A stretch of DNA of 64,000 nucleotides from assembly GCF_028622095.1 (NCBI RefSeq), contig NZ_CP115165.1, forward strand, positions 2,415,501-2,479,500, written 5' to 3'. Source of the DNA: Deinococcus aquaticus. Its GTDB lineage: Bacteria > Deinococcota > Deinococci > Deinococcales > Deinococcaceae. The notes beneath the pieces were generated by a model, which made no database searches, was not told the origin of the DNA, and saw nothing but the letters and a program-made list of their open reading frames with translations. Both the position numbers and the translations under genes were made by a program. Of the stretch, positions 30,536-40,934 are shown in pieces (position 1 is the first letter of the stretch; every line of letters begins with the position of its first letter).

Positions 30536-31387
30536 TCAGCCCTTGACAGCCCCGGCGGTCAGGCCGGACACGATGTTGCGCTGGAACACCAGCACCAGAA
30601 TGATCAGCGGGATCGTCACCACGATACTGGCGGCCATGATCTGCCCCCACGGCTGATCGAACTGCGTGGCCCCCGAGTAGTTCGCGATCACGACCGGCAC
30701 CGTGCGGTTGGTACTCGTGAACGTCAGCGCGAACAGGTACTCGTTCCAGGCGTTGATGAACGCCAGCAGGCCCGTCGTGACCAGCGCCGGCATCATCACC
30801 GGGAACAGCACCAGGAACAGCGTCTGCAACGGGCTGGCGCCGTCCACCAGCGCCGCTTCTTCCAGTTCGCCCGGAATGTCCCGCACGAAACTGGTCAGCA
30901 CCCACACCGTGAACGGAATCGTGAAGATCAGGTACGACAGGATCAGGCCCAGCGGGTTGTTGTACAGCCCGAAGTTGTTGATCAGGGTGTACAGACCCGA
31001 CAGCACCGCGATCTGCGGGAACACGCTGACCGCCAGGATCACGTACATGACGATGCTCTTGCCCTTGAACCGGAACCGCCCCAGCGCGTACGCCGAGAAC
31101 GCCCCCAGCAGCAGGCTGATGGCGACCGAGCCGACCGCCACGATCAGCGAGTACACCAGACCCCGCTGGAAGTTCGGATTGGCGAAGACCTCTGTGTAGT
31201 TGTTGAAGGTGGTCTTGGCCGCGATGAACTGCGCGGGTGCCAGGAACAGGTCGCCGGGCGAACGCAGGCTGGTCAGGACCGCCCAGACGAACGGAGCGAG
31301 CAGATACACGCCGATCACGATCACCAGCAGGTAGAACGCGGCGCGTTGCAGGTAGTACAGGGCGGGATTCTTGCTTTTCAGGTTCAT
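30536..31387 (-). CDS. Sugar ABC transporter permease, MalG/ThuG-like
   Basis: A 283-residue inner-membrane protein with six helices. The coupling (EAA) loop [23 protein letters not shown] contacts the ATPase, and [15 protein letters not shown] is typical of the MalG group. ATG 31387 has a strong Shine-Dalgarno (GAGGAGGTGA). It follows the MalF-like gene by 25 bases. No ATPase gene is in the operon; a shared MsmX/MalK-type ATPase elsewhere is likely. Confidence 0.92.
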   Translation of the reverse strand: MNLKSKNPALYYLQRAAFYLLVIVIGVYLLAPFVWAVLTSLRSPGDLFLAPAQFIAAKTTFNNYTEVFANPNFQRGLVYSLIVAVGSVAISLLLGAFSAYALGRFRFKGKSIVMYVILAVSVFPQIAVLSGLYTLINNFGLYNNPLGLILSYLIFTIPFTVWVLTSFVRDIPGELEEAALVDGASPLQTLFLVLFPVMMPALVTTGLLAFINAWNEYLFALTFTSTNRTVPVVIANYSGATQFDQPWGQIMAASIVVTIPLIILVLVFQRNIVSGLTAGAVKG

Positions 31388-31412
31388 GTGCTCACCTCCT
31401 CGGCTGGCAGAC

Positions 31413-32336
31413 TCAGTCGAACTTCACGCGGAAGGCCGTCACGTAGATCACGACGATCACCATGATGATCACGAACACCGCCACGCTGACAGCGCTCCCC
31501 ATGCCCAGCAGCTGATTGTCGATCAGCGCCTGCCGCGCGTACCCGGTCATGCTGGTGCTGGCGGCGTTCACGTTCCCCAGCATCACGGACATCACGTCGA
31601 ACACGCGCAGGGCGTCCAGGCTACGGAACACCAGCGCCACCAGCAGCGCCGGGCGCAGCAGCGGCAGCGTCAGGCGCCAGAACTGTGTCCACTTGCTCGC
31701 GCCGTCCATGTCGGCCGCCTCGTACATGTCGCTCGGCAGGCTCTGCAGGCCCGCCAGGATCAGCAGCGCCATGAACGACGTGGTCTTCCAGACGTCCACG
31801 GCGATCAGTGCCCAGATGGCGCTGTCGGTGTTCGCCAGGACCGCCTGACCACCCAGCACGCCGCGCCCGATCAGCCCGAAGGAATCGTTGTACAGGTACG
31901 CCCACATCTGCGCCGACACCACCGTGGGGATTGCCCACGGCACCAGCATGGCGGTGCGCAGGAACCCGCGCCCTTTGAACGCACTGTTCACGACCAGCGC
32001 GATGATCATCCCGAACACCGTCTCCAGGAACACGGAGACCACCGTGAACAGCAGCGTGTTCTTCACGGCGCCCCACCACTTGGGGTCCTGCAGGAAGCCC
32101 AGCGCGATACCGTCCTCGGTGGTGAACCAGAAGTTCTCCAGGCCGATGAACGTCCGCTGATCCGGGCTGGTCAGGTTCGCCTCGAACAGCGAGAAATAGA
32201 TGGTGCGGTACAGCGGGTACCCGGCGACCAGCGCAATGGCGATCAGGGTGGGCAGCAGCAGCCAGAAGGCCTGCCGGGCGCGGGCCGTCTCGATGCCACG
32301 GGTCTTGGTGGGTTTCGGTGCAGTATTCACGGTCAT
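31413..32336 (-). CDS. Sugar ABC transporter permease, MalF/ThuF-like
   Basis: A 307-residue, six-helix permease. [25 protein letters not shown] is the first helix, and [28 protein letters not shown] is the EAA loop. There is no large periplasmic P2 loop, unlike the MalF at 58924. The start is ATG 32336 with GAAGGAGG. It is separated from the binding-protein gene by a 295-base gap with a terminator. Confidence 0.92.
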   Translation of the reverse strand: MTVNTAPKPTKTRGIETARARQAFWLLLPTLIAIALVAGYPLYRTIYFSLFEANLTSPDQRTFIGLENFWFTTEDGIALGFLQDPKWWGAVKNTLLFTVVSVFLETVFGMIIALVVNSAFKGRGFLRTAMLVPWAIPTVVSAQMWAYLYNDSFGLIGRGVLGGQAVLANTDSAIWALIAVDVWKTTSFMALLILAGLQSLPSDMYEAADMDGASKWTQFWRLTLPLLRPALLVALVFRSLDALRVFDVMSVMLGNVNAASTSMTGYARQALIDNQLLGMGSAVSVAVFVIIMVIVVIYVTAFRVKFD

Positions 32337-32562
32337 GATCGGGAAGCCTCCTTCGGCACGTGTTCAGAAACGGTGCGGGTGTCCAGGCGGGCCGGGCGCA
32401 GTGCGGGCATTGATCGGCGGCCCCGGTTGACCCGCTGCCGACAACCGGAGTGTTCCGGTGAATGAATGAAGGCAGTGTACGTGCCGTGAGAGAAAGTTGA
32501 GTCACAGTGAAGATTCGCCCAAGCTGCGGGTGCGGACTGGCGGTCAGCAGGACTCAGAGAAA

Positions 32563-32592
32563 GGGGGGACGCCCATACGCGGGCGTCCCCCC
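32563..32592 (-). terminator. Hairpin between binding-protein and permease genes
   Basis: GGGGGGACGCCC pairs with GGGCGTCCCCCC around ATACGC; on the minus strand TTTCTCT follows. It lies 39 bases after the binding-protein stop, so it can stop most transcripts there and leave less permease mRNA. Confidence 0.75.
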
Positions 32593-32631
32593 TGACCCAC
32601 ACCGGCCTGAACGCGGCCGGGTGGTGAACGC

Positions 32632-33891
32632 TTACCAGCCGCGACCCTTGATGCGGGCCAGGTCGGTCGAGAGCTTGGCCACGGCGGCCTGCCCCTTCAT
32701 CTTGCCGTTCAGGACGTCGCTGACGGCAGTGCTGAAGGCCTGCGACACCTGGTTGTACTTGCCTTTCGTGGGGCCGGAGGGGCGCGCGACGGCGCTCGTG
32801 AACACGCTGTACAGGCTGCCGAAGAAGGGGTTGGCCTTCAGGATGTCCTTGTCCTTGTACAGGGTCTGGATGGTGGGGTTGTACGTGCCCTCGATGGCGC
32901 GGATCTTCTGCTCGGCCGGGCCGGAGAGGTAGCGCACGAGGTCGATGGCGGCGGCCTGGTTCTTGCTGTAGGTGCTCACGCCGAGCTGCCAGCCGCCGAG
33001 GGTCGCGGCGTTGCGGCTGCCGCCGCTGGGCAGGGGCGCCACGCCGATCTTGCCCTTGACCTTGCTGTCATCGCCCTGGCCGAGCGCCCAGGCGTAGGGC
33101 CAGTTGCGCATGAACATGGCGTTCCCGGACTGGAAGATGCCGCGCGCTTCCTCTTCACCGTAGGTCGTGACGCCGGCGGGGCTGATGGTCTTGATCCAGC
33201 TGGCGGCGGTATCCAGGGCCTTGGCGGCCTGGGCGTTGTTGATGGTGATCTTGCCGGTGCTGTCGACGATGGTGCCGCCGCCGAAGGAGACCAGCCACTC
33301 CATGGCGTCGCAGGTCAGACCTTCGTAGTTCTTGCCCTGCCACACGTACCCGGCGAAGGACTTGTTGGTTTTCTGCTCGCCGGCCTGGATCTTGCTGGCC
33401 ATCAGGGCCAGTTCCGTCCAGGTTTTGGGGGCGGCGCTGAAGCCGTACTTCTTGAGCAGGTCGGTGCGGTAGTACAGCAGGCCGGCGTCGGTGAACCAGG
33501 GCATGGCGACCAGTTTGCCGTTCACGGTGTTGGCGTCGACGATGCCCTTGAAGTGAGCGTTGACTTCAGCGGCGGGCACCTTGCCTTTCAGGTCCACGAA
33601 GTGCTGGGCCAGCAGGCCGGGCCACACGACGTCCAGCTGGTAGACGTCGATGTCGCTGCTCTTGGCGGCCAGCTGCTGCTGGTACAGGCCCAGGCGGTCG
33701 TTGGTCAGGTTGGGGCTCTCGAAGATCTTGACGGTGTTGCCGGTTTTCTTGGCCCAGCGCGCGGCGCCGTCCTTGCAGAGCTGAAGTTCCTGGCCGACGG
33801 TTCCGCAGGCGAGGGTGACGGTGACGGCGCTGGCGTTGCTGGTGGCGGCGATGGCGACGGTCAGGCTCACGAGTGCAATAGCTTTCTTCAT
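32632..33891 (-). CDS. Trehalose/maltose-type ABC sugar-binding protein
   Basis: A 419-residue secreted protein with a Sec signal peptide (residues 1-22, ending SNASA). The mature part has the layout of the ThuE/TMBP group: [37 protein letters not shown] and [19 protein letters not shown]. It should bind trehalose, maltose or sucrose and deliver them to the two permeases downstream. It has a full promoter (TTGACA-17-TAACCT) flanked by two LacI-like operators, so it is probably repressed without sugar. Two cysteines at ACG and LCKD could form a disulfide. Confidence 0.92.
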   Translation of the reverse strand: MKKAIALVSLTVAIAATSNASAVTVTLACGTVGQELQLCKDGAARWAKKTGNTVKIFESPNLTNDRLGLYQQQLAAKSSDIDVYQLDVVWPGLLAQHFVDLKGKVPAAEVNAHFKGIVDANTVNGKLVAMPWFTDAGLLYYRTDLLKKYGFSAAPKTWTELALMASKIQAGEQKTNKSFAGYVWQGKNYEGLTCDAMEWLVSFGGGTIVDSTGKITINNAQAAKALDTAASWIKTISPAGVTTYGEEEARGIFQSGNAMFMRNWPYAWALGQGDDSKVKGKIGVAPLPSGGSRNAATLGGWQLGVSTYSKNQAAAIDLVRYLSGPAEQKIRAIEGTYNPTIQTLYKDKDILKANPFFGSLYSVFTSAVARPSGPTKGKYNQVSQAFSTAVSDVLNGKMKGQAAVAKLSTDLARIKGRGW

Positions 33892-33936
33892 GCATCCCCC
33901 TTGGTGGGTGCTGGACAGGCCCAGCCCGCTTCATCT

Positions 33937-33950
33937 GGGAAGCGGTTCCA
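33937..33950 (-). promoter_or_regulatory. LacI-like operator, downstream of the promoter
   Basis: GGGAAGCGGTTCCA has near-palindromic arms around a central CG (GGAA/TTCC). It lies about 20 bases after the expected transcription start of the binding-protein gene. Confidence 0.65.
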
Positions 33951-33974
33951 CGTGTATTAACTTCAGGTAACGCA

Positions 33975-34003
33975 AGGTTACATGCCCGGTGAAGACCTGT
34001 CAA
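33975..34003 (-). promoter_or_regulatory. Sigma-70-type promoter of the sugar-binding-protein gene
   Basis: On the minus strand, TTGACA (34003-33998), exactly 17 bases, then TAACCT (33980-33975). Transcription should begin near 33968, giving a leader of about 77 bases with the Shine-Dalgarno AAGGGGG. Confidence 0.75.
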
Positions 34004-34017
34004 TGGAAACAGTTCCA
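34004..34017 (-). promoter_or_regulatory. LacI-like operator, upstream of the -35 box
   Basis: TGGAAACAGTTCCA has perfect 5-base arms (TGGAA/TTCCA). It abuts the -35 box and is 67 bases centre to centre from the other operator, so a looping repressor could bind both. Confidence 0.65.
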
Positions 34018-34249
34018 ATAACGATCCAGAAACGGGGGGGGACCCCACCCGAAACAACAGAAGAAGGCTGCGTAGAACGGCAAAAACGCCTGATCTGGAC
34101 AGCATTCCACATGGCCGGCTTCATAAAGACCGATCCTGAAAAATCTTACAATTGGAAAGTTTCTGGCCTTTCAGCGCAAGCGCGCAGCGTCCCACTTCGC
34201 AAACCTCAGCGCCGCACCACAGGCGGAAACCTGACCTACCCAACCCGGA

Positions 34250-36220
34250 TCAGTGGCGCAGTTCGTACGCGGCGTCACGGGTGCCGGTCCCCAGTTTGCG
34301 CAGCAGGCCGTCCTGAACCAGTCGCCGCAGCGTCCGCCACGCTTGCTGCGTGCTGAGGTCGCAGGCCTCGCGCAGATCCACGTTCCGCACGCGGCCCCGC
34401 TCACGGGCCAAGGCCAGCGCAATCGCGCGAATCTCGGCGGCGCTGGGCCCACTGGTATCACGCGGCTCACGCGCAGCAGACCGGGCCTTACGGCGTGACG
34501 GCCCGGCGGGTACCGGCGGCTGTTCCACAGCCTGACCCTGCCCCTGTGCTTGAGCCTGCGCCTGGGTGGCGGCCGGCTGGTCCGTCTGCGTCCCCTCCAC
34601 GCGGTCGGCGGCGGGTCTGACCTTGACCGGCTGCACCCCGACTTCAGGCAGGCCGGGTGAGCCGGATTCCGGCAGCGTCCGCTCTGGCGCAGTCCATTCC
34701 GGGCGGGGGCGTTCCCCAGGCGGTTCAACCTGCGCGGCAGGCTGGGGCTCAGGGGTCTGAGGCGTGGCGGTCTGCTGCGCAGCGCTGGGGATGGGGCGTT
34801 CGCGGCCCAGCGCGCGGCGCACCTCGTCCGTCAGGATGTACGCGATGCCGCGCCCCACGCCGGCCTTCACGATCAGCGCGTGGTCCTCCATGCCTCGCAG
34901 CAGGCGGGGCGTGCGGTCCTCCGGGAGTTGCAGGGCGCGGGCCAGGGCGGCGCGGGTCGCCTCGCCCTCACGGGCCAGCAGGCTCAGGACGATCAGCACG
35001 TCCAGCGACAGCGTCTGCATTTCCTCCTGCTTGCGCGCCACGAACCGCACGAATTCCGCGTCGAAACCCGGCGAGTGCAGCGCCAGCGTCACGGAATCCG
35101 GGTACGTCGTGAACTCCGGCGGTTCCTTCCCGTGCCGCAGCATCAGCGAGTACATCTTGTCCACGCCCACGCCCGCCCGCTCGACCAGCCCCAGGCGCGC
35201 CAGCACCTCGGCCAGCAGCGGGTTGCGGCGCTTGGGCTGGTGGCGCAGGATGTTCCCCGGCGTGATCCCGCCCGGCAGGCCGCCGGGGTTCATGATCTCC
35301 AGCCGGTCCGGGAAGTGATGCACGTGCACCGCGTCGCGCAGCGTGTAATCCCGGTGGGTCAGCGCGTTCAGCAGCGCCTCGCGGTACACGGCCTCGTCCT
35401 GATCCCACACCTCGATCCGGAACAGGCCCACCTGCACGGGCGTGAAGCGGTTACGCGCCTGAATCAGTTCGGCCAGCCGGGTCAGCAGCGCCGGAATGGG
35501 CCGCAGCAGGTCCTCCCGGAACTGGAATTCCACGTCGCTGTTCTGGTGGTGGTAGAAGCACACCTCGGACTGCGGCACGTGCGCCCGCAGCGCCGCCGGC
35601 GTGCCCGCCAGCAGGATGGCCGCCAGCGTGGGCCGCAGCGCCCCGCCACTGGGAACGAGCAGCCCCAGTTCCTGAAGGAAATCCAGGTCCGGCAGGTTCG
35701 ACGCACTCGCCCGGCGCCCCAGCGCCCGCAGCCTCGCCACCTCGGACGGGTCCAGGTCCGCCAGGGACGCGTCGGGCGGCACGACCGCCGTGAAATCCTG
35801 ATCCGCGACCGGTTCCGCCTCGCTGGGCGTGACCGGCACCAGATGCGCGCCGTCCCAGGCGATCACCGAACCGTCCGGCGCGGCCAGCACGTACGGAGCC
35901 TGCGGCACGAACACCGCCAGCACCCGCGCGCCCCCCGGCAGACGGTGGTGCTGCACGTTCACGGTCAGGCGACCCCCGGACAGCTCGAAGATCGCGTGCG
36001 TGACCATCAGCGGGTGCAGTTCGCCCGCGTCCCGCTCGGCGGCCGGGAGGTCCAGCACGTCCACGCCCACCAGCACCGTGCCGCCCCGCGCGTTCGCCAG
36101 CCCCACCGCGTACCGCGCGAGGTCCTGCGGAGAGACGTTCAGGGGCAGATGAATACACGTCGGCCCCGCCAGAGGCAGCACCCCCAGCGGCGAAATGGCG
36201 TCAGCAGCGTCCAGCGTCAC
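34250..36220 (-). CDS. AlbA_2/Schlafen-type ATP-binding protein with winged-helix ends
   Basis: A 656-residue protein. Residues about 15-130 are an AlbA_2 (Schlafen AAA-like) domain, with [17 protein letters not shown] as its core. The middle has the HATPase-like segment [20 protein letters not shown]...NPGGLPGG...[26 protein letters not shown] proline/glutamine-rich linker (about 470-590) leads to a C-terminal winged helix ([23 protein letters not shown]). Such proteins are usually predicted transcription regulators. GTG 36220 follows a TATACT box by 8 bases, and this promoter lies inside the end of the DUF3293 gene. Confidence 0.85.
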   Translation of the reverse strand: MTLDAADAISPLGVLPLAGPTCIHLPLNVSPQDLARYAVGLANARGGTVLVGVDVLDLPAAERDAGELHPLMVTHAIFELSGGRLTVNVQHHRLPGGARVLAVFVPQAPYVLAAPDGSVIAWDGAHLVPVTPSEAEPVADQDFTAVVPPDASLADLDPSEVARLRALGRRASASNLPDLDFLQELGLLVPSGGALRPTLAAILLAGTPAALRAHVPQSEVCFYHHQNSDVEFQFREDLLRPIPALLTRLAELIQARNRFTPVQVGLFRIEVWDQDEAVYREALLNALTHRDYTLRDAVHVHHFPDRLEIMNPGGLPGGITPGNILRHQPKRRNPLLAEVLARLGLVERAGVGVDKMYSLMLRHGKEPPEFTTYPDSVTLALHSPGFDAEFVRFVARKQEEMQTLSLDVLIVLSLLAREGEATRAALARALQLPEDRTPRLLRGMEDHALIVKAGVGRGIAYILTDEVRRALGRERPIPSAAQQTATPQTPEPQPAAQVEPPGERPRPEWTAPERTLPESGSPGLPEVGVQPVKVRPAADRVEGTQTDQPAATQAQAQAQGQGQAVEQPPVPAGPSRRKARSAAREPRDTSGPSAAEIRAIALALARERGRVRNVDLREACDLSTQQAWRTLRRLVQDGLLRKLGTGTRDAAYELRH

Positions 36221-36226
36221 AATCGA

Positions 36227-36742
36227 TCAGTATACATCCCGCCCGGCCGGCACGGCCCGCAGCCACACCCGCTCGACCGGCACCGATTCCGCACCGGGCG
36301 GCAACCACACAAGCGCGGCCCGGCGACCACAGCCGTACAGCACGGCGGCCTGCCCGAAAGCCAGGCCCAGCCGCGCCGCCTCCCGCAGCGACGGGCCGCG
36401 CAGGACCAACGACGGCTCCCGCCACTCGCCCTCGCCGTTGAGGGCCTCCAGCACGGTGCGGTCGGGTGCGCCTGCCCAGGCCGTGGCCTGCGCCAGCAGT
36501 GCGGTGTGCGCCGCGTCGTTGCGTGCCCGGGGCTGCATCTGCCCCCACGGGTTCCAGGCGGTCACGATGGCCCAGCGTCCGGCCGTCCAGTCCGGCAGCG
36601 ACCCCGACAGCGACCCCAGTAGGGCGGGCGCAGGGCCGTTGCCGGTCAGGGCCACCCGCGCGCCCGGCGGTCCGTACCGCGTGGCGCGGAAGGCCGCCCG
36701 CAGGGCCGGGTCGGGCCACACGCCGCCTGCCGGGGGCCGCAC
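36227..36742 (-). CDS. DUF3293-domain protein
   Basis: A 171-residue soluble protein. RWAIVTAWNPWGQMQPRARNDAAHTAL is the core of DUF3293, and the later PSLREAARLGLAFGQAAVLYG is the conserved end segment. No activity is known. I place the start at GTG 36742, 5 bases after the stop of the PCuAC-like gene; the longer upstream frame runs antisense to that gene's frame and is unlikely. It belongs to the truD operon. Confidence 0.82.
   Translation of the reverse strand: MRPPAGGVWPDPALRAAFRATRYGPPGARVALTGNGPAPALLGSLSGSLPDWTAGRWAIVTAWNPWGQMQPRARNDAAHTALLAQATAWAGAPDRTVLEALNGEGEWREPSLVLRGPSLREAARLGLAFGQAAVLYGCGRRAALVWLPPGAESVPVERVWLRAVPAGRDVY
36229..36234 (-). promoter_or_regulatory. -10 box TATACT of the AlbA_2 gene
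   Basis: TATACT, a near-perfect -10, lies 8 bases before GTG 36220. It sits in the last codons of the DUF3293 gene. Confidence 0.65.
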
Positions 36743-36747
36743 CCGGT

Positions 36748-37122
36748 TCAGTACCCGACGGTGGCGTTCAGGTTCACGATCTGGGCGTTGCGGTACCGCA
36801 GGACCAGACTGATCTTCTGCCCGGCCTTGAAGTTCCCGCCCAGCACCACGCGGTACCCGCCAGAATCGTTGAGGTTCAGGCTGCCGGGCACCGGGATGGC
36901 CTGCACGACCTCGCAGTTCGGCAGGCAGCGCAGCAGGCGGGCACGGCCCAGGCTGCTCCACACGCCGGTCAGTTCGTCGGGGCGCTGCACGTTCAGCGTC
37001 CCGATCAGGATGGCCCCGCCGTGCGAGGGTTTCAGGGTCAGGGGCCGCACGGCCGCCTGCCCGGCGCTCAGGCCGGCGGCGGCCGTCAGGGCCAGCACGG
37101 ACGCCCGCAGCGCGCGGGTCAC
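36748..37122 (-). CDS. Secreted PCuAC-like protein lacking the copper ligands
   Basis: A 124-residue protein with a signal peptide (residues 1-23, [13 protein letters not shown]). The rest follows the cupredoxin-like PCu(A)C periplasmic copper chaperones: [40 protein letters not shown] and [19 protein letters not shown]. The His and Met ligands of that family are absent; instead two cysteines (RCLPNCE) are present. It could bind another metal, or none. GTG 37122 overlaps the truD stop as GTGA. Confidence 0.7.
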   Translation of the reverse strand: MTRALRASVLALTAAAGLSAGQAAVRPLTLKPSHGGAILIGTLNVQRPDELTGVWSSLGRARLLRCLPNCEVVQAIPVPGSLNLNDSGGYRVVLGGNFKAGQKISLVLRYRNAQIVNLNATVGY

Positions 37123-38195
37123 TCGGCGTCCTCCAGGTCGCCCGCTTCGTCGTCGGGTAGCAGGGGAGAGGCGGCGTCCACGTCGGTTTTCATGATTTCC
37201 CGCAGCACGCTGGTGGCGAAACTGCCGCGCGGCAACGTGAACGACACCGTGAAGCCGTCGTCCTCGGGACTCACGCTGACATCCTCGGGGAACACGCGCG
37301 TGAGGCGGCGGTCGCCCTTGCGCGACGAGAACAGGTCGGCGGACAGGCCCAGCGCCGACAGCGCCTCCTGCTCCAGCGCCCCGGCGTCCAGCGTCAGGGG
37401 CTTGACCTTCTTGCCGAACAGCGTGCCGGTCGCGCTGACCTCGCCCCGCGCCGCACGCGGAGATTCCTGCTCGGCGTCCTCGACCTGAAATACGCCGCCA
37501 GTATCGTGTTTCTTGGCCATGTCCCCGGCCAGCAGGCCCGTGAACACCCCGCGTTCCAGGCGCAGGTTCACGAACCCGTTGAACACCACGCTCTGCAGCG
37601 CCGTCGTCAGGAACCGTCGCACGCGCGGGTCACGCACGCGCGACTCGCCCCGCACGACCCGCAGGCCCTCCTCGGCGTTCAGGCCACCCAGCCCGAACCG
37701 CTGCGGCCCGAAGTAATTCGGCACGCCCTGCGCCGCCAGCAGCTCCAGCGTCTGCCCGGCCTGCCCGGCGTGGCCCGCCGCGTCCCTTACCCGCACCGAG
37801 AAGCGGTTGGCACGCAGGTGCCCCATGCCCAGCTTGTTCCCGTGCCGGGTCAGTTGCAGCACCCGCACGCCGTCCAGCGCGAAGTTCTGCACGCGCGCCT
37901 CGTACTTCTGCGGCAGGCTGATCCACTGGGTGGTCACGGCGTGCCGGTCCTTCAGGCCAGCCACGCCCACCTCGCGGTCACGCACGCCGACCTGCTCACC
38001 GAGTTCGCGTAGCACGTGCGCGGTCGTGTGCCCGGTCTTCTCGAACTGCAGGTACAGGTGCTCGCCCTCACCGGACGGCACGTACAGAGGCACTTCATCC
38101 ACACGGAAATCACCGGGTTCCTGACGGAGCGTTCCGCCGGTTCCCGGGCCTTCCGTCAGCGCCCGCAGCGCCGACCAGTCAAACACCAGACTCAC
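37119..38195 (-). CDS. truD: tRNA pseudouridine-13 synthase
   Basis: A 358-residue enzyme making pseudouridine at position 13 of certain tRNAs. [12 protein letters not shown] holds the catalytic aspartate (D83), and NYFGPQRFG and the later TRVFPEDV complete the family motifs. GTG 38195 lies 10 bases after a TATGGT box; an ATG at 38210, five codons upstream, overlaps that box and is the alternative. It heads an operon with the PCuAC-like and DUF3293 genes. Confidence 0.93.
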   Translation of the reverse strand: MSLVFDWSALRALTEGPGTGGTLRQEPGDFRVDEVPLYVPSGEGEHLYLQFEKTGHTTAHVLRELGEQVGVRDREVGVAGLKDRHAVTTQWISLPQKYEARVQNFALDGVRVLQLTRHGNKLGMGHLRANRFSVRVRDAAGHAGQAGQTLELLAAQGVPNYFGPQRFGLGGLNAEEGLRVVRGESRVRDPRVRRFLTTALQSVVFNGFVNLRLERGVFTGLLAGDMAKKHDTGGVFQVEDAEQESPRAARGEVSATGTLFGKKVKPLTLDAGALEQEALSALGLSADLFSSRKGDRRLTRVFPEDVSVSPEDDGFTVSFTLPRGSFATSVLREIMKTDVDAASPLLPDDEAGDLEDAE

Positions 38196-38307
38196 GATGC
38201 TGCCCACCATATCCCGAGATTTCCCGGCGGACGTGAAAAACTCCTCAGCGTTCCCGGACCGGCCCCCGGCACCGCCCGGATTGAAGGCCGGTCAATCAGA
38301 GGGCGGG

Positions 38308-39213
38308 TCAGTTCAGGACGCGGTTCCCGGCGTCGGCCGGCGGAGTCCAGTCCGCGCGGAACAGGTGCGCGCCGTCCACGCGGACCGGCGCGTACCAGAC
38401 ACGCACCCCACGGTCCTGCGCCGTGACGGGCAGCAGCGCCTCCTGGCCGTCACGCAGTTCCAGCAGCGGCTCGCCCGACACGGCCCGCACGGGCAGCCAC
38501 GCGTTCATGCCCGCCGGGGACCACCCGGCCAGCCGCAGCGGCCGCCCCGACACGTTCCGCAGGTGCGCGCCCCGCTCGCTGAGCGTGACACTCAGGTCCG
38601 GCCAGTCCGGCGTGACCGCGTGATTCCAGCGGGTCTGCCAGCGCGCGTGAGAATCGAAACCCGGCGCCGCCGACCGCGAACGCGCCGGCACCAGCGCCGT
38701 CAGCAGGCCCGCCCCGGCCACCAGCAGCGCCGCCACGGTCACGCTGAGCGTCAGCGGGTTCAGGTGCGCCGGGTCCCGCAGGGCCAGCAGCAGCCCGGTC
38801 CCCAGGGTCAGGCCCACCAGCGGCCAGCCCAGCCGGTCCCAGGCCGGACCTGCCCGCCGGGACGGCCCTGCCCCCGACAGCGCCGCGCCGGACCGCCATG
38901 CGCCGCCGTCCCACGCATCGTCCGTTCCGACCCCCGGTGACCGCACGAACGTGGCCGGCACGAACGCAGCGGGCAGGTACTCGGCCAGCAGCAGCAGGGC
39001 CGCCCCCACCCCGAACAGCGCCGGTACGTCCAGCAGGGGGGCCAGCAGCATCAGCAGCAGCCCCGGCACCGCCCACCACGCCCCCCTGGGGGTCAGGCCA
39101 CGCCGGGCCGCCCGGCCGACCCGCACCAGCCAGTACGCGCCCAGCAGGGCCAGCGCCGCCGCCAGCAGTGGGCTCAGGCCCGCCCCGACGTCCAGCAGGC
39201 CGACGTTCAGCAC
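38308..39213 (-). CDS. Hypothetical membrane protein
   Basis: A 301-residue protein with four or more hydrophobic segments (SPLLAAALALLGAYWLV, AVPGLLLMLLAPLL, LGWPLVGLTLGTGLLLAL, TVAALLVAGAGLLTAL) and a C-terminal beta-rich soluble domain of about 100 residues. GTG 39213 begins 24 bases after the moaB stop, so they are probably co-transcribed. No family is recognised. Confidence 0.68.
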   Translation of the reverse strand: MLNVGLLDVGAGLSPLLAAALALLGAYWLVRVGRAARRGLTPRGAWWAVPGLLLMLLAPLLDVPALFGVGAALLLLAEYLPAAFVPATFVRSPGVGTDDAWDGGAWRSGAALSGAGPSRRAGPAWDRLGWPLVGLTLGTGLLLALRDPAHLNPLTLSVTVAALLVAGAGLLTALVPARSRSAAPGFDSHARWQTRWNHAVTPDWPDLSVTLSERGAHLRNVSGRPLRLAGWSPAGMNAWLPVRAVSGEPLLELRDGQEALLPVTAQDRGVRVWYAPVRVDGAHLFRADWTPPADAGNRVLN

Positions 39214-39237
39214 GGGTGGGCGCCCCCGGCGCCGCGT

Positions 39238-39948
39238 TCAGAACCGGTCATTCCCCTGCCCACCCTTGCGGTGACGGCCCAGCCCGGCCGCCACGCCACC
39301 CCCAGCACCCGGCTGCGGCGCCGGCGGCAGGGCCGCGCCCGCCTCCGGCAGAGGCGCGGGCGGGGCACTCAGCACGCCCGGCTGCCCGTGCCGCTCGACC
39401 TCGAACGCCAGGTGCCCGATCTCGTCACGCAGGATGCCCTCCCAGGCGGTCTTCACGGCGTTCAGGCTGCCCGGCATGGCGAACACCACCGAGCCGCGCA
39501 CCAGCCCCGCCACCGCCCGCGACAGCATCGCCGCGCCCCCCACCTGCTGGTACGACAGCATGCGGAACAGCTCACCGAACCCCGGAATGGGTTTGGTGAT
39601 CATGGACTCCACGACCGGCACCGTCACGTCCCGCCCCGTGATGCCCGTCCCGCCGGTGGACAGCACCACCGTCGCCTCACGCGCGAACGCCACCAGACTG
39701 GAGCGGATGTGCACCGCGTCGTCCTTCACGACCCGGTACCCGACCACCTCGTGCCCCTGCGCGCGCAGTTCGCTCAGCAGGTACTGCCCGCTGGTATCGG
39801 TCTCCTCGGTGCGGGTATCGCTGACGGTCAGGACCGCCACGCGCACGGACCGCTCGCCGTGCTTCCGGTGCTGTCCCGCAGAATCGAGCGGCGTGCTGGC
39901 GCTGTCCGGAGCAGGGGTGGAAGGCGTGCCGGGAGGAAGGTCCGTCAT
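39238..39948 (-). CDS. moaB: MoaB/Mog-family molybdenum-cofactor protein
   Basis: A 236-residue protein with a MoaB core: [21 protein letters not shown], then [16 protein letters not shown], the molybdopterin-binding signature. Such enzymes adenylylate molybdopterin or help insert molybdate. Both ends are extended by Pro/Ala-rich, probably flexible stretches (residues 1-35 and about 195-236). ATG 39948 follows TAGGCT by 7 bases, so it is leaderless. Confidence 0.9.
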   Translation of the reverse strand: MTDLPPGTPSTPAPDSASTPLDSAGQHRKHGERSVRVAVLTVSDTRTEETDTSGQYLLSELRAQGHEVVGYRVVKDDAVHIRSSLVAFAREATVVLSTGGTGITGRDVTVPVVESMITKPIPGFGELFRMLSYQQVGGAAMLSRAVAGLVRGSVVFAMPGSLNAVKTAWEGILRDEIGHLAFEVERHGQPGVLSAPPAPLPEAGAALPPAPQPGAGGGVAAGLGRHRKGGQGNDRF

Positions 39949-40058
39949 GCCGACCAGCCTACCCCGTCCCCGCCGGAGAAAAGGAGCGGTTCTCACGCAG
40001 GCGCCCCCCCCGGAACGGGTGCCCCGCCACTGGCCCTGGCTTCAGGGCTGCTCCGGCT

Positions 40059-40934
40059 TCAGAGTGGCCCGGCGTTCAGGACGTTGCGGGCACTGTCGGG
40101 TAGCAGGGCGCGGTCCACGCGGCGCAACTCCGCGCGCGTGCAGCGCCGGGTCAGGGCCATGAACACGTCGGCCTGCTGCGCCAGGAACTCGCGGTACCCG
40201 TCCTCCTGGCCGCTGCGCACGCACTCCAGCGCCAGCAGGTCCAGCTGCCCCGTCAGTTGTTGCAGCGCCAGGTGCCGGGCCGCGCCGGCCCCGCTGTCGC
40301 CCAGCGTTCCGCGCAGTTCGGGCAGCCGCTCGGGCCATCGTTGCAGCAGACGCGCGGCGCGGCGCACGTTCGGGTCGTCCAGGGTCAGCAGGCAGGCGCG
40401 GCAGGGTTGCTCACGGCTGGCCTCGCCGCACACCGGGCAGGGCCGCCAGCCCTGCTCCTCACGCCAGCGGCGGGCGCGGGTGATCGCCTCGGCCGCCCGC
40501 AGCGCCGCGCCCTTCAGTTCGGGGCTGCGTTCGCTCTGCACGCCCTCGACCAGTTGCCGCGCCCGCGCGCGGTCCGGGGCGGGCAGCGGCGCGGGCGTCG
40601 GCACGGCCGCCTCGGGGCCGCGCACCGTGCCCACGCTGAAACGGATCTCGCTGATGGGTTTCTCCGGAATCAGGGCGTTCAGGGCCTTCATGAAATGGTG
40701 GCGCTGCATGCTCAGGTGGTGCGCGGTGGCGCTGTCACGGACTTCCACGAACAGCGTGCCGCCCTGCTGGGTGCGGGGCCGCGTGATGCGCGCGATTTCC
40801 GGCCCGACGGCCTGCGGCCACATCAGGATGGCGCGCGCCCGCTCGATGCCGCGCGCGATCCGGGCGGTGCCCAGCGTCGCGCCCATCAACTCGCCCATCT
40901 GGCGTGGGCCGCTCAGGCGGCGGCCACGCGTCAC
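40059..40934 (-). CDS. DciA-like DUF721 protein with zinc ribbon
   Basis: A 291-residue protein. Residues about 10-105 match DUF721/DciA, the ancestral loader of the replicative helicase: WPQAVGPEIARITRP then GGTLFVEVRDSATAHHLSMQ. The second half adds a CPVC...CRAC zinc ribbon (C-x2-C-x8-C-x2-C) and helices, an extension I do not know in standard DciA. GTG 40934 overlaps the recF stop as GTGA, so replication/repair proteins are co-translated. Confidence 0.82.
   Translation of the reverse strand: MTRGRRLSGPRQMGELMGATLGTARIARGIERARAILMWPQAVGPEIARITRPRTQQGGTLFVEVRDSATAHHLSMQRHHFMKALNALIPEKPISEIRFSVGTVRGPEAAVPTPAPLPAPDRARARQLVEGVQSERSPELKGAALRAAEAITRARRWREEQGWRPCPVCGEASREQPCRACLLTLDDPNVRRAARLLQRWPERLPELRGTLGDSGAGAARHLALQQLTGQLDLLALECVRSGQEDGYREFLAQQADVFMALTRRCTRAELRRVDRALLPDSARNVLNAGPL

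Larger units (their letters stand above)
33892..34249. other. Intergenic control region of the sugar ABC operon
   Basis: This gap contains the promoter and two operators of the binding-protein gene (33937-34017). The rest, 34018-34249, is more AT-rich than the genes around it; a small plus-strand frame runs through it (33982-34356) but it overlaps the next gene antisense and shows no family resemblance, so I do not call it. Confidence 0.55.

Noticed and set aside
33982..34356. A 124-codon plus-strand frame in an AT-richer patch
   Set aside because: It overlaps the operator/promoter of the sugar operon and the end of the AlbA_2 gene, with no start signal or family resemblance.
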